DNA from: Thermoplasmata archaeon
GTDB taxonomy: Archaea; Thermoplasmatota; E2; UBA9212
NCBI GenBank assembly: GCA_013329495.1
Contig: DUKC01000070.1
Location: 1-12,458, forward strand
DNA length: 12,458 nucleotides
Direction of reading: 5' to 3'
Of the stretch, positions 6,282 through 12,458 are shown piece after piece (position 1 is the stretch's first letter; every line of letters begins with the position of its first letter). The notes beneath the pieces are model-generated. The model worked only from the letters and a program-made list of their open reading frames with translations. It did no database searches and had not been told where the DNA came from. Made by a program: the position numbers and the translations under genes.

Positions 6282-6839
6282 TTAATCACCTTTTTCTATT
6301 ATTCTCACGAGATCTCTAACACACTCCATTAGTGAATGGTTGTGGTTAGATATAATCTTAACGGTTGCACCAGTCAACACGGCGTAGGACATGGCTGAAA
6401 TTCTGTTCATGAGTTGGTGCTCCTCTATCTCCTTAAAGGCCACTTTTTCCCTTATTCTGGTTTGGTCTTTTGCTCTTCGCTCAACTATTTCACTTGGATA
6501 TGCCTCAACCAGAACTATGACCTCGGGCTTTATCCTTTCCAATACCCAAACTGGAAGGCCAGGCAGAAAACCTTTGGGCGTCTTTATGGTGCAATGAGTG
6601 TCAACCACTACCTTGCCCATCCTTTCAATCTTCTCAGCCGCATCAATCTGGATGGCTTTTTGTAGGTCTAGCGGAAGGCTCCTTATCTCATCCCTATTGG
6701 TTACGTCCCCTCGAGATCTCGCCGCCTCAAACATCAGATCTCCATAGTTTACGAATTTGACTGATACTTCTTCTCTTGCCTTGCCGATAACGGTTGTCTT
6801 TCCTGCTCCTGGAATTCCTGCTATGATAATAGTGCCCAT
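6282..6839 (-). CDS. adkA: Adenylate kinase, archaeal AdkA type
   Basis: A 185-residue kinase of the archaeal family, which is distinct from bacterial Adk, catalysing AMP + ATP to 2 ADP. The P-loop is GIPGAGKTT (8-16) with K14. NYGDLMFEAA (31-40) is the AMP-binding helix segment, VDTHCTIKTPKGFLPGLP (79-96) is a family hallmark, and ERRAKDQTRIRE (120-131) is the arginine-rich lid. Its position right after secY is conserved across archaea. It is separated from secY by 63 bases, the largest gap in the operon, which holds a palindromic TATA-like box, so it may have a second promoter. The bases before the ATG (GGGAAATGG) are a poor Shine-Dalgarno site. The ATG four bases upstream is out of frame. 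Confidence 0.95.
   Translation of the reverse strand: MGTIIIAGIPGAGKTTVIGKAREEVSVKFVNYGDLMFEAARSRGDVTNRDEIRSLPLDLQKAIQIDAAEKIERMGKVVVDTHCTIKTPKGFLPGLPVWVLERIKPEVIVLVEAYPSEIVERRAKDQTRIREKVAFKEIEEHQLMNRISAMSYAVLTGATVKIISNHNHSLMECVRDLVRIIEKGD
6285..6290 (-). promoter_or_regulatory. Shine-Dalgarno site GGTGAT deciding the DUF106 start
   Basis: GGTGAT on the minus strand is complementary to the archaeal 16S 3' end (AUCACCUCCU) and lies 4 bases before the ATG at 6280. The adk stop TAA occupies 6284-6282. A start at the in-frame GTG (6289) would use part of this same site as coding sequence and would lack a site of its own. Confidence 0.6.
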
Positions 6840-6868
6840 CCATTTCCCAAGGTGAAACGAGCTTGTGC

Positions 6869-6880
6869 TATTTTAAAATA
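6869..6880 (-). promoter_or_regulatory. Putative internal promoter before adk (palindromic TATTTTAAAATA)
   Basis: The perfect 12-base palindrome TATTTTAAAATA is centred 35 bases before the adk ATG, so transcription could start about 10 bases upstream of it. It lies in the only sizeable gap of the operon (6840-6902). Because the box is symmetric, direction comes from context, and it could also be an operator for a dimeric regulator. It would let adk-DUF106-cmk-cbf5 be expressed apart from the ribosomal genes. Confidence 0.4.
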
Positions 6881-6902
6881 ACGCTGGAAACGGGATTCTT
6901 TT

Positions 6903-8441
6903 TCACTCAACTCCGAAGAGCTTCCTTATCATTGGGTGCATTTCAGCCGCCTGTTCTTTTGCTACTGCTTCATACAAACTCATCAGTATTGATACCGCTA
7001 GAAGCACGCTTGTGCCACCTATTCCCCCGACAGTGCCAATCATATCAGCTGTCACAGCCAGCCCGCCAACTATGGCACCGCTTAATATAGTTATCGTTGG
7101 AATATACCGCGAAAGAACCTTTTCGACAATCCGGGGACTGCTCCGAAATCCGGGGATTTGCATCTCACTAGATCGAATTTGTTTTGCGACATCTTTTGGT
7201 CCCATCCCCGTGGTCTCAATCCAGAATTTTGCAAACAGGATAGAGCCGCCTACCATGGCTAGCAAGTAAACAATGATGTGCAAAAAAATTTGCCAGGGGG
7301 CATATTCAACGCCACCCACCACCAGTCCCCCTTGGACCAATGGTATCAGCCAACTTTCTAAGCCTCTGAGTGGAGAGAGGTACCATGCGGCGCCTCCAAT
7401 AGCGGTATTACCACTAAATTCGCCAATAAAAGAGTTCTGTCCGATCAGAGGTATTTGTGGATTAGTCCAGAGCATCATCGCGACCATATTAAATACCCCT
7501 ATAATCATCGTAACCAGAATCACAGGTATTACCGATGCATACAACAATCGAATAGGAAATCGTCCCCTTGCTCCCCTAACCTTTCCGTGTGCCAGAGGTA
7601 TCTCAACCCTTCGAGTTTCAAAGTATACAACCAAGAGAAAGATGAAGATGGTTCCAAGCAATCCGACTATCGTATTTTGGGTGTATCTTTGGCCTCCCCC
7701 ACCCAAGAAGAGATACTCAAATCCTCCCCCATAGATTAGATCTGAAAGTGAAAACTTTGATAAAAGATACCCCAACCTCAAGAAAGCACCAGCAGGAGGA
7801 TTCATGATTCCTATCACTTGCCCAGGAATCTCAGGGAACCAGGAAAATAACCCTACTACCAGTTTCTGAGAAACGCCTGCAACAATAAACAGAGAAATGC
7901 CGGAACCTATTCCCCACTTTGATACTATCTCATCCATGAGAAATAGGATCATGCCACCAATGAAAAGCTGTAGGATGATTATTGCTCTCGCCGCAGTACT
8001 TCCAACTATTTCGACGAATGCAGGGTCGGGGAGCAGAGCCCCAATCTGAGCTACAGACATAACAAGAGTTAAAACAATGACCAATATCTTTTGAGTCCCT
8101 TGAAATATTGCCTTGTCCTCCTTTTTTGATAGATCAAGATTGATGATTTTAGCACCAGCCAGCAACTGCATGACTATAGACGCCTCAACAATAGGACCTA
8201 TTCCCAAATGGATAATCGACCCATGCTCACCTGCCATAATGGCCCTAATATTTTCAAAGTAGTCAACCGCTTCACCACTTACCCCGTAGATCATTACCTG
8301 GGCTAGTGTGAAATATAGAATTAGGATTACAATAGTCCACAAGAGCTTTGTTTTGAACGGAAGGTGCCCCTTAGGCTTTATGACAGCGGGAAGCTTGTCA
8401 ATCAGAGGTTTCAAGGCAAACAATCTGCTCTGCTCGGCCAT
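6903..8441 (-). CDS. secY: Protein translocase subunit SecY
   Basis: A 512-residue multi-spanning protein, the channel of the Sec translocon (SecYEG/Sec61 alpha). The first membrane helix lies near 33-52, and the segment starting about 70 (GEHGSIIHLGIGPIVEASIV) is the plug and second helix, with the conserved GIGPI. Ten hydrophobic spans can be traced. The cytosolic loop with ETRRVEIPLAHGKVRGARGR (275-294) and the final loop with GMGPKDVAKQIRSSEMQIPGFR (412-433) are characteristic ribosome-contact regions. It is clearly longer than compact archaeal SecY proteins such as the 436-residue Methanocaldococcus one; the excess lies mainly in external loops near 200-255 and 325-380. It starts 8 bases after the uL15 stop, with AGGGTGA overlapping that stop as Shine-Dalgarno site. 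Confidence 0.97.
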   Translation of the reverse strand: MAEQSRLFALKPLIDKLPAVIKPKGHLPFKTKLLWTIVILILYFTLAQVMIYGVSGEAVDYFENIRAIMAGEHGSIIHLGIGPIVEASIVMQLLAGAKIINLDLSKKEDKAIFQGTQKILVIVLTLVMSVAQIGALLPDPAFVEIVGSTAARAIIILQLFIGGMILFLMDEIVSKWGIGSGISLFIVAGVSQKLVVGLFSWFPEIPGQVIGIMNPPAGAFLRLGYLLSKFSLSDLIYGGGFEYLFLGGGGQRYTQNTIVGLLGTIFIFLLVVYFETRRVEIPLAHGKVRGARGRFPIRLLYASVIPVILVTMIIGVFNMVAMMLWTNPQIPLIGQNSFIGEFSGNTAIGGAAWYLSPLRGLESWLIPLVQGGLVVGGVEYAPWQIFLHIIVYLLAMVGGSILFAKFWIETTGMGPKDVAKQIRSSEMQIPGFRSSPRIVEKVLSRYIPTITILSGAIVGGLAVTADMIGTVGGIGGTSVLLAVSILMSLYEAVAKEQAAEMHPMIRKLFGVE

Positions 8442-8449
8442 TTCCTAAC

Positions 8450-8848
8450 TCACCCTTCAATAACCTTTCCGCCTTTTGTTTCAATCTTTTGTTTTGCAAG
8501 TCTGGTGACACTCCTAACAGTCACCTCAACGGGGCCGCTGATTTTCCCTGCGCCGAGAAGCTTATCGTAATCAAGCTTGGTAAGATCTATCTTTTTGGAG
8601 TGCTGAAATCTTTCTTCGAGTTCGCCGATGTTTATCACCCTGTCTTCAGCTTTTTTGAGCGGAGTGAAACCGTGAACGCCAAAAACATTTATTCCTTTTT
8701 TTTCCATCTTCAAGGCGCGTAGATATTTGTGTTTGTGGAGTCCTGTCTTTCCTCTCCCGCCTCTTTCGCCCGCACCTCTGCCTTTCTTTGTGCTTCCTCT
8801 ACCGTAAGTTTTTGAACCCCTGAAATGCTTTGTTTTTTCTTTTGCCAT
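8450..8848 (-). CDS. rpl15: 50S ribosomal protein L15 (uL15)
   Basis: A 132-residue basic protein of the large subunit. The N-terminal extended arm rich in Gly, Arg and Lys (KTYGRGSTKKGRGAGERGGR, 14-33, then GKTGLHKHKY) buries into 23S rRNA. The globular C-terminal part follows, with VITIGELEERF-like sequence (VINIGELEERF, 71-81) and the end YDKLLGAGKISGPVEVTVRS. It is slightly shorter than many archaeal uL15. The ATG shares one base with the uL30 stop (TGATG), a coupling overlap, with GAGG upstream inside uL30. Confidence 0.95.
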   Translation of the reverse strand: MAKEKTKHFRGSKTYGRGSTKKGRGAGERGGRGKTGLHKHKYLRALKMEKKGINVFGVHGFTPLKKAEDRVINIGELEERFQHSKKIDLTKLDYDKLLGAGKISGPVEVTVRSVTRLAKQKIETKGGKVIEG

Positions 8849-9318
8849 CAGATCATCCTCTCGATCAGTTTGTTTATTTCTTTTCCGCGGTAGCCCAGCA
8901 CTCCGCCTTCCTTAAAGGAGCGTTTCGTGTGCCCCCAACCCTTTCGCGGAGGGTGCAGACGAAAAACAGGTTTCACATCGGGCAATTCTTTGTATTTAAC
9001 TTTCTCTTCTGCAATCGCCTCAACCCATGGGTCTATCCCCTGAAAAGGCATGTGGGTCTTTACCCAATCATCTGTAATTGGCTTATCCCCCATGAGTCTT
9101 CCTCTTTCTCTTACAAGCTTGTTGAGCGTTTCCTTGTTGATCTCTCCCCAGGTGATGTAGTCTTTAACTTTTTGCAGCATGCCTTTGTTGGTATCGTTTG
9201 CCTGAATCAAGATGCAATGATTTGCTCGAGTTAGACGTAGAAGATCCAGTGTCAATCGGATTTCACGCCTGACTCCGATTTTCCCTTTTACTCTCACAGC
9301 TGCATACAACGTTTGCAT
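8848..9318 (-). CDS. rpl30: 50S ribosomal protein L30 (uL30)
   Basis: A 156-residue protein, the long archaeal/eukaryotic form of uL30 (eukaryotic L7) rather than the roughly 60-residue bacterial one. The N-terminal ferredoxin-like core (YAAVRVKGKIGVRREIRLTL, 5-24, then LDLLRLTRANHCILI) is followed by the archaeal extension with NDTNKGMLQKVKDYITWGEI (41-60) and the C-terminal FRLHPPRKGWGHTKRSFKEG segment, which contacts rRNA. It starts two bases after the uS5 stop, with AGGAG inside the uS5 end as Shine-Dalgarno site. Confidence 0.95.
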   Translation of the reverse strand: MQTLYAAVRVKGKIGVRREIRLTLDLLRLTRANHCILIQANDTNKGMLQKVKDYITWGEINKETLNKLVRERGRLMGDKPITDDWVKTHMPFQGIDPWVEAIAEEKVKYKELPDVKPVFRLHPPRKGWGHTKRSFKEGGVLGYRGKEINKLIERMI

Positions 9319-9320
9319 CT

Positions 9321-9977
9321 TTACTCTCCTAATGCTCTCTTTACACCCAAGACTTTCTCTTGGCCTTTGGAAACTCTGATCTGTGATGCCTTTTTTAGTG
9401 CATCAAAAGTTGCTTGCGCATAATTTACCGTTGTCCTCGTAGTACCTTTCGTGAATGTCCAAACATCCTTGATTCCAGCCAGCTCTAGAATGGGCTTGAC
9501 CGTTTTACCAACAACGAGGCCGACCCCCCAAGGCGCAGGCTTGAACGTTACCTCTGTGGATCCTGATTTTCCCTTGACCCGATATGGAAAGGTGTGAGGC
9601 GCTCCGCATCTGCATTCCCATGATCCGCAACCACGAGTTACTTCTATAAGGTTGAGTTTTGCATCCTTTATCGCTTTGACAATTGATAGTCTTGTCTCCT
9701 TTGTTTTGGCTTTTCCTAAGCCAACAAAACCATCCCTGTTTCCCACTGCCGCAATAACCAAAAAGCTTACTTTTCTGCCTGAATCGGTCATGCGTTGAAC
9801 TAGATTCACGTTGATCACCTCTTCTTCCAGGTTTGGCAGCAGTAAATCAACTATCTCCTGTTCTCTCAGCACCAGTCCGCTCCTCAATGCTTCTTCCATT
9901 GTCTTTATTTTTCCCTCTTTCACCATGCGACCCAACTTGGTTTGAGGATCCCACAAGTCTTTCACTTTTTCTTCCAT
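9321..9977 (-). CDS. rps5: 30S ribosomal protein S5 (uS5)
   Basis: A 218-residue uS5 with the archaeal/eukaryotic N-terminal extension. The double-stranded-RNA-binding-like S5 domain runs about 50-115 (VNLVQRMTDSGRKVSFLVIA, 57-76, then GNRDGFVGLGKAK). The C-terminal S5 domain includes TRGCGSWECRCGAPHTFPY (114-132), the Cys-containing archaeal signature, and APWGVGLVVGKTVKPILELA (149-168). uS5 lies at the mRNA entry and is important for decoding accuracy. It overlaps the uL18 end by 16 bases, with GAGG and AGGA upstream of its ATG. Confidence 0.96.
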   Translation of the reverse strand: MEEKVKDLWDPQTKLGRMVKEGKIKTMEEALRSGLVLREQEIVDLLLPNLEEEVINVNLVQRMTDSGRKVSFLVIAAVGNRDGFVGLGKAKTKETRLSIVKAIKDAKLNLIEVTRGCGSWECRCGAPHTFPYRVKGKSGSTEVTFKPAPWGVGLVVGKTVKPILELAGIKDVWTFTKGTTRTTVNYAQATFDALKKASQIRVSKGQEKVLGVKRALGE

Positions 9978-10471
9978 TTTCCTGCCTCAATTTCTTTTTT
10001 AACTTCGTTGAACAATTCGGGAGTATTTTTGGTGAGATGCATCCCTTCGATTCGGTCTTTCTTTGGGATTACATCTTTTTTACAGGGCACAGAAACCCCA
10101 GCATCAATAACTCCTTTTGCTGCTGCAAACACCTTAGAACCTTTGGATGGAGCCCACAAGCCAAGGTCCAACACACCTGCTTTAATTCCTTTGTCGACTG
10201 CTCTCTTTCCAGCGAGCAAGCCGGTCAGATAAGCACAGGGCGTGTTCGATTTGGGCTTATCCCATTTTAGCTCGGTGAGTTCTTTTGAGGTTGCGCTAGC
10301 CAGAACCTGGTCTCCTTTGGGATCATAGATAATGAGCTGCACTGTGAGATTGTTGAGAGAGCTTCTTACAACCACCCTGGGACGCTCTGACTTCAACAGC
10401 TTTAACCGCCGACGATAATCTGTTTTGCCCTCTCTTCTTCTTCGGAATGGGATTCTGTAGTTAGCTTTCAT
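9962..10471 (-). CDS. rpl18: 50S ribosomal protein L18 (uL18)
   Basis: A 169-residue uL18, the 5S rRNA-binding protein that with uL5 forms the central protuberance. Family features are the basic start YRIPFRRRREGKTDYRRRLK (5-24), RPRVVVRSSLNNLTVQLI (30-47), and NTPCAYLTGLLAGKRAVDKG (76-95), followed by the archaeal segment VLDLGLWAPSKGSKVFAAAK and GVIDAGVSVPC. The archaeal length with a C-terminal tail (to KWKKK) is normal. The start overlaps L19e by 11 bases, with a very strong GGAGGGGG site 9 bases upstream inside L19e. Confidence 0.95.
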   Translation of the reverse strand: MKANYRIPFRRRREGKTDYRRRLKLLKSERPRVVVRSSLNNLTVQLIIYDPKGDQVLASATSKELTELKWDKPKSNTPCAYLTGLLAGKRAVDKGIKAGVLDLGLWAPSKGSKVFAAAKGVIDAGVSVPCKKDVIPKKDRIEGMHLTKNTPELFNEVKKEIEAGKWKKK

Positions 10472-10919
10472 TCTTAATAACCCCCTCCGATTTTAAATGC
10501 TGTTTCAGTTGAGCTTTAGAATAAAACTCTCCCGCTCCCGCTCTTTTATAGTATCGTCGATAGGTAGAAGAGTCGATCGCACCGCTCTCCCTCAGTCCCT
10601 TGAGAAGCGACCTCAGAGCCCTTATCTTTTTGATCCATTCCCTCTTCTTTGACGATCTTGTTTTTGCCCCTCCTTTCTTTGAACCGGGACCTCTGCGCCG
10701 TCCCTTGTCCTTCTGGGCCTTGATCTTTTTTTTCCTAAAGCTGGAAATTCCCTGTTTTTGCTTCGCTTTTATTGCTCCGCCTTGAATTAAATGCCTCACA
10801 TCCTCGCGCGTTGTCGCTTTGCTTACATCATCAATTCTTTCGGGATCAAATCTGACCCGATTCCTTCCACACTTAAGCAAGCTCGCAGACAGCCTTCTCT
10901 GATTCTTTAAATTGGTCAA
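10461..10919 (-). CDS. rpl19e: 50S ribosomal protein L19e (eL19), TTG start
   Basis: A 152-residue, very basic, all-helical protein found only in archaea and eukaryotes. It begins TNLKNQRRLSASLLKCGRNR after the start residue, and the following VRFDPERIDDVSKATTREDV matches the family. A lysine/arginine-rich linker (RKKKIKAQKDKGRRRGPGSK, 62-81) penetrates the 23S rRNA, and the C-terminal helical hairpin holds YRRYYKRAGAGEFYSKAQL. The start codon is TTG, overlapping the L32e stop (TTGA). A strong GGAGGG at 10924-10929 lies 4 bases upstream, and no ATG in this frame would keep the family N-terminus, so TTG is well supported. Confidence 0.95.
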   Translation of the reverse strand: MTNLKNQRRLSASLLKCGRNRVRFDPERIDDVSKATTREDVRHLIQGGAIKAKQKQGISSFRKKKIKAQKDKGRRRGPGSKKGGAKTRSSKKREWIKKIRALRSLLKGLRESGAIDSSTYRRYYKRAGAGEFYSKAQLKQHLKSEGVIKNES

Positions 10920-11527
10920 CTTTCCCTCCAGTTTAATATTCGAATTCTGCGTTTAATGGCCTCATCTGCTATTAGAGTCCTTTTCTTTCGTCCCAGCCTT
11001 CCCGAGATTCTTATTGCCTCATGAGCGGGATCAACCGAAGCAATCTGATTAGGATTGCTGATAAAAACTTCCTTAAAACCTGAAGGATGTAGACCTCTAG
11101 TCTCCCTGGCTGAACGATAGCCAATCGAAGGAGAAGGAGGCCGATACCGTTTGTTCAGCCTAAGTTTTGAGTGATGACCCTTTGGCCTTCTCCATGCATC
11201 ACCCAGGCGCTTGTACCTAAAAAATTCTTGCCTTTTGAAATCAGGCTTCTTTCTCCTGGACTCTCTTGCCTGTTTTATTTTTTCCTTGTCGGCCTTGCTG
11301 AGCGCGGGCTTTATGCTTAGAGGACGAATGGGTCTTATTTCGCCCAGCTGGTTCTTTATCTTTTTGGCAATATTGGGCCCTATCCCTTTGACCTTTGCAA
11401 TGCGGTCTTCATCTGCCCCACTCAGGTCTTCAAGAGAGCGAAACCCTGCCTTCAAGAGCAGTTTGGCTTTTGATTCTCCGATTCCCTTTAACCCCGAAAG
11501 TTCCTTTAAAGCCTCTTTCTCATCCAT
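10916..11527 (-). CDS. rpl32e: 50S ribosomal protein L32e (eL32) with N-terminal helix-hairpin-helix extension
   Basis: A 203-residue protein. The C-terminal part (about 80-203) is eL32, an archaeal/eukaryotic large-subunit protein: FKRQEFFRYKRLGDAWRRPK (97-116), GHHSKLRLNKRYRPPSPSIG (117-136), RETRGLHPSG (141-150). In front, residues 5-63 form a tandem helix-hairpin-helix domain with the two hairpins LKGIG (13-17) and VKGIG (46-50), a nucleic-acid-binding module. Such an extension is known in some euryarchaea, including halophiles, and absent from compact L32e proteins. It probably lies outside the conserved rRNA core, and its role is unknown. The ATG shares one base with the uL6 stop (TAATG). 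Confidence 0.95.
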   Translation of the reverse strand: MDEKEALKELSGLKGIGESKAKLLLKAGFRSLEDLSGADEDRIAKVKGIGPNIAKKIKNQLGEIRPIRPLSIKPALSKADKEKIKQARESRRKKPDFKRQEFFRYKRLGDAWRRPKGHHSKLRLNKRYRPPSPSIGYRSARETRGLHPSGFKEVFISNPNQIASVDPAHEAIRISGRLGRKKRTLIADEAIKRRIRILNWRES

Positions 11528-12072
11528 TAACCTCCCCTCCTGCCTTTCACCAGGTAAAAGCCGTCCTTAAACACCCTACGATCTCTATTTCGTATCTTAG
11601 TAGCGGATCGAATGTTTGCGGCTGTTTGACCAACTGCTTCTTTGTCAATTCCACTGACCTCCACAAACTCCTTGGTAATCCCTACTTTGGTGTCTCCAAC
11701 GATTCTGGCCTTTCGTGGATATCGTTCTCCGAGAAAATTGTCTATAAAAACAGAGTTTTCTCTAGCAGATACTTTTACGGGAAAATGAGAATAGTTTATT
11801 TTTAACTTGTACACAAAACCATCAGTCACTCCTGCAAGCATATTTTTCAAATGAGATTCAAAAGTACCCACAAACGCCTTTGCTTTTCTTTTCTTGCCTT
11901 TGGCTTGAACAACGACGGAGTCGTTAGCCACTTTCATATCTAGCAAGGAAGCTCCAAAATTCTTTTCTAACTCGCCCTTTGGTCCGCTAACAAGGATTCT
12001 GCCATCAGCTATCTTGACCTCTACAGTCTCGGGAATTCTGATCTCTTTTTTTATCATATTTTCTTCAATCAT
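11527..12072 (-). CDS. rpl6: 50S ribosomal protein L6 (uL6)
   Basis: A 181-residue uL6 of two similar alpha/beta domains, bound near the sarcin-ricin loop and factor-binding site. Features are KIADGRILVSGPKGELEK (20-37), GTFESHLKNMLAGVTDGF (69-86), NYSHFPVKVSA (93-103), DNFLGERYPRKARI (110-123) and the C-terminal GIDKEAVGQTAANIRSATKI (139-158) followed by the family end KDGFYLVKG. It begins 15 bases after uS8. GTGAG a few bases upstream supports the ATG at 12072. A second Met (residue 6, 12057) would also give a normal N-terminus, preceded only by GAAGAAAAT, so the first is preferred. Confidence 0.95.
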   Translation of the reverse strand: MIEENMIKKEIRIPETVEVKIADGRILVSGPKGELEKNFGASLLDMKVANDSVVVQAKGKKRKAKAFVGTFESHLKNMLAGVTDGFVYKLKINYSHFPVKVSARENSVFIDNFLGERYPRKARIVGDTKVGITKEFVEVSGIDKEAVGQTAANIRSATKIRNRDRRVFKDGFYLVKGRRGG

Positions 12073-12087
12073 TTTCTCACGTTCAGT

Positions 12088-12458
12088 TCAGTATACATAA
12101 GCAAGCAGTCTTCCACCTATACCCAATTCTTTGGCTTTCTGCTGGTCGACAACCCCTTTGTTTGTGGTAAGGATCAGCAATCCAAAATCTCTTGCCGGCA
12201 GAAACCTTGATTCCCATCTCTCAAACTCTCGATATTTGATAGGATGCCGGGGCTTTATTACCCCGCAGTCGTTAAGGTTTCCAACGAGCTTGATTTTGAA
12301 CTTTCCTCCCTTTCCATCCTCAATTCTTTCGTAAGAGCCTATGTATTTGCTTTCTTTTATTAGCTTTAACACTCCGTCAATGAGCTTTGAAGCGGGCCTT
12401 ATCTCCACCTCGATCTTTCCCGCATGGGCTGCATTTTTTATCGAAGATAGAGCGTTCG
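12088..12458 (-). CDS. rps8: 30S ribosomal protein S8 (uS8), 5' end cut by window edge
   Basis: A primary 30S assembly protein binding helix 21 of 16S rRNA. The frame is open to the right edge and reads NALSSIKNAAHAGKIEVEIR, then PASKLIDGVLKLIKESKYIG. The family signature RFLPARDFGLLILTT and the terminal GIGGRLLAYVY are intact. A GTG at 12408 could be mistaken for the start, but the residues before it (SSIKNAAHAGKIEVE) match the conserved uS8 N-terminus, so the true start lies beyond the window, about nine residues upstream by comparison with archaeal uS8 proteins near 130 residues. It is the most upstream spc-operon gene seen here. Confidence 0.95.
   Translation of the reverse strand, partial: NALSSIKNAAHAGKIEVEIRPASKLIDGVLKLIKESKYIGSYERIEDGKGGKFKIKLVGNLNDCGVIKPRHPIKYREFERWESRFLPARDFGLLILTTNKGVVDQQKAKELGIGGRLLAYVY

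Noticed and set aside
7273..7734. 153-residue plus-strand frame opposite secY, and a similar one at 7455-7739
   Set aside because: Both are antisense shadows of membrane-protein coding sequence, rich in Pro, Ser and Thr as expected from reversed hydrophobic codons.
8830..10270. Plus-strand frames of 134 and 145 residues opposite uL30, uS5 and uL18
   Set aside because: Lysine and glutamate codons read backwards give the Phe/Leu/Ser-rich composition seen, with no recognisable motif.
11395..11805. 136-residue plus-strand frame opposite uL6 and L32e
   Set aside because: It crosses two well-supported ribosomal genes on the other strand and has no family features.
12088..12408. uS8 read as a complete 106-residue gene with a GTG start at 12408
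   Set aside because: The frame continues upstream to the window edge with conserved uS8 residues, so the gene is simply cut.

Overview
This is an archaeal chromosome segment. Almost everything runs on the minus strand. The right two thirds is the 3' half of the archaeal ribosomal 'spc' operon, including the archaeal/eukaryotic-only proteins L32e and L19e. It continues into secretion (secY and an Oxa1/EMC3-like DUF106 protein), nucleotide kinases (archaeal adk and cmk) and the pseudouridine synthase cbf5. Strong Shine-Dalgarno sites matching the archaeal 16S 3' end, TATA-box promoters, a class II tRNA-Ser without encoded CCA, and a ribose-1,5-bisphosphate isomerase gene all fit an archaeon. 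The HhH-extended L32e and the long 512-residue SecY suggest a euryarchaeal lineage, but I cannot name a genus.

Layout from right to left, in the direction of transcription: uS8 (cut by the right edge), uL6, L32e, L19e, uL18, uS5, uL30, uL15, secY, then a 62-base gap with a possible internal promoter, adk, DUF106, cmk and cbf5. Apart from that gap the genes overlap or are at most 15 bases apart, so translation is probably coupled. L34e and L14e, which in many archaea sit between DUF106, cmk and cbf5, are not here. After cbf5 come a promoter and tRNA-Ser(GGA), then a 274-base non-coding stretch with palindromes that may be a mobile-element scar, then a large GH63-like cytoplasmic glycosidase with a probably leaderless promoter.

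The left end differs in character. A secreted two-HKD phospholipase D family protein is the only plus-strand gene. It converges on the glycosidase across an 89-base gap holding nested hairpins, and diverges from a ribose-1,5-bisphosphate isomerase gene cut by the left edge.

The ribosomal genes supply the 50S and 30S subunits, SecY and the Oxa1-like protein insert membrane proteins made by those ribosomes, Adk and Cmk balance nucleotide pools, and Cbf5 modifies rRNA: a growth-linked superoperon. The glycosidase and PLD protein are accessory genes. I found no CRISPR array, integrase, transposase gene, toxin-antitoxin pair or evident new system. The most interesting items are the accessory genes with their promoters, the intergenic palindromes, the absent L34e/L14e and the putative promoter before adk.
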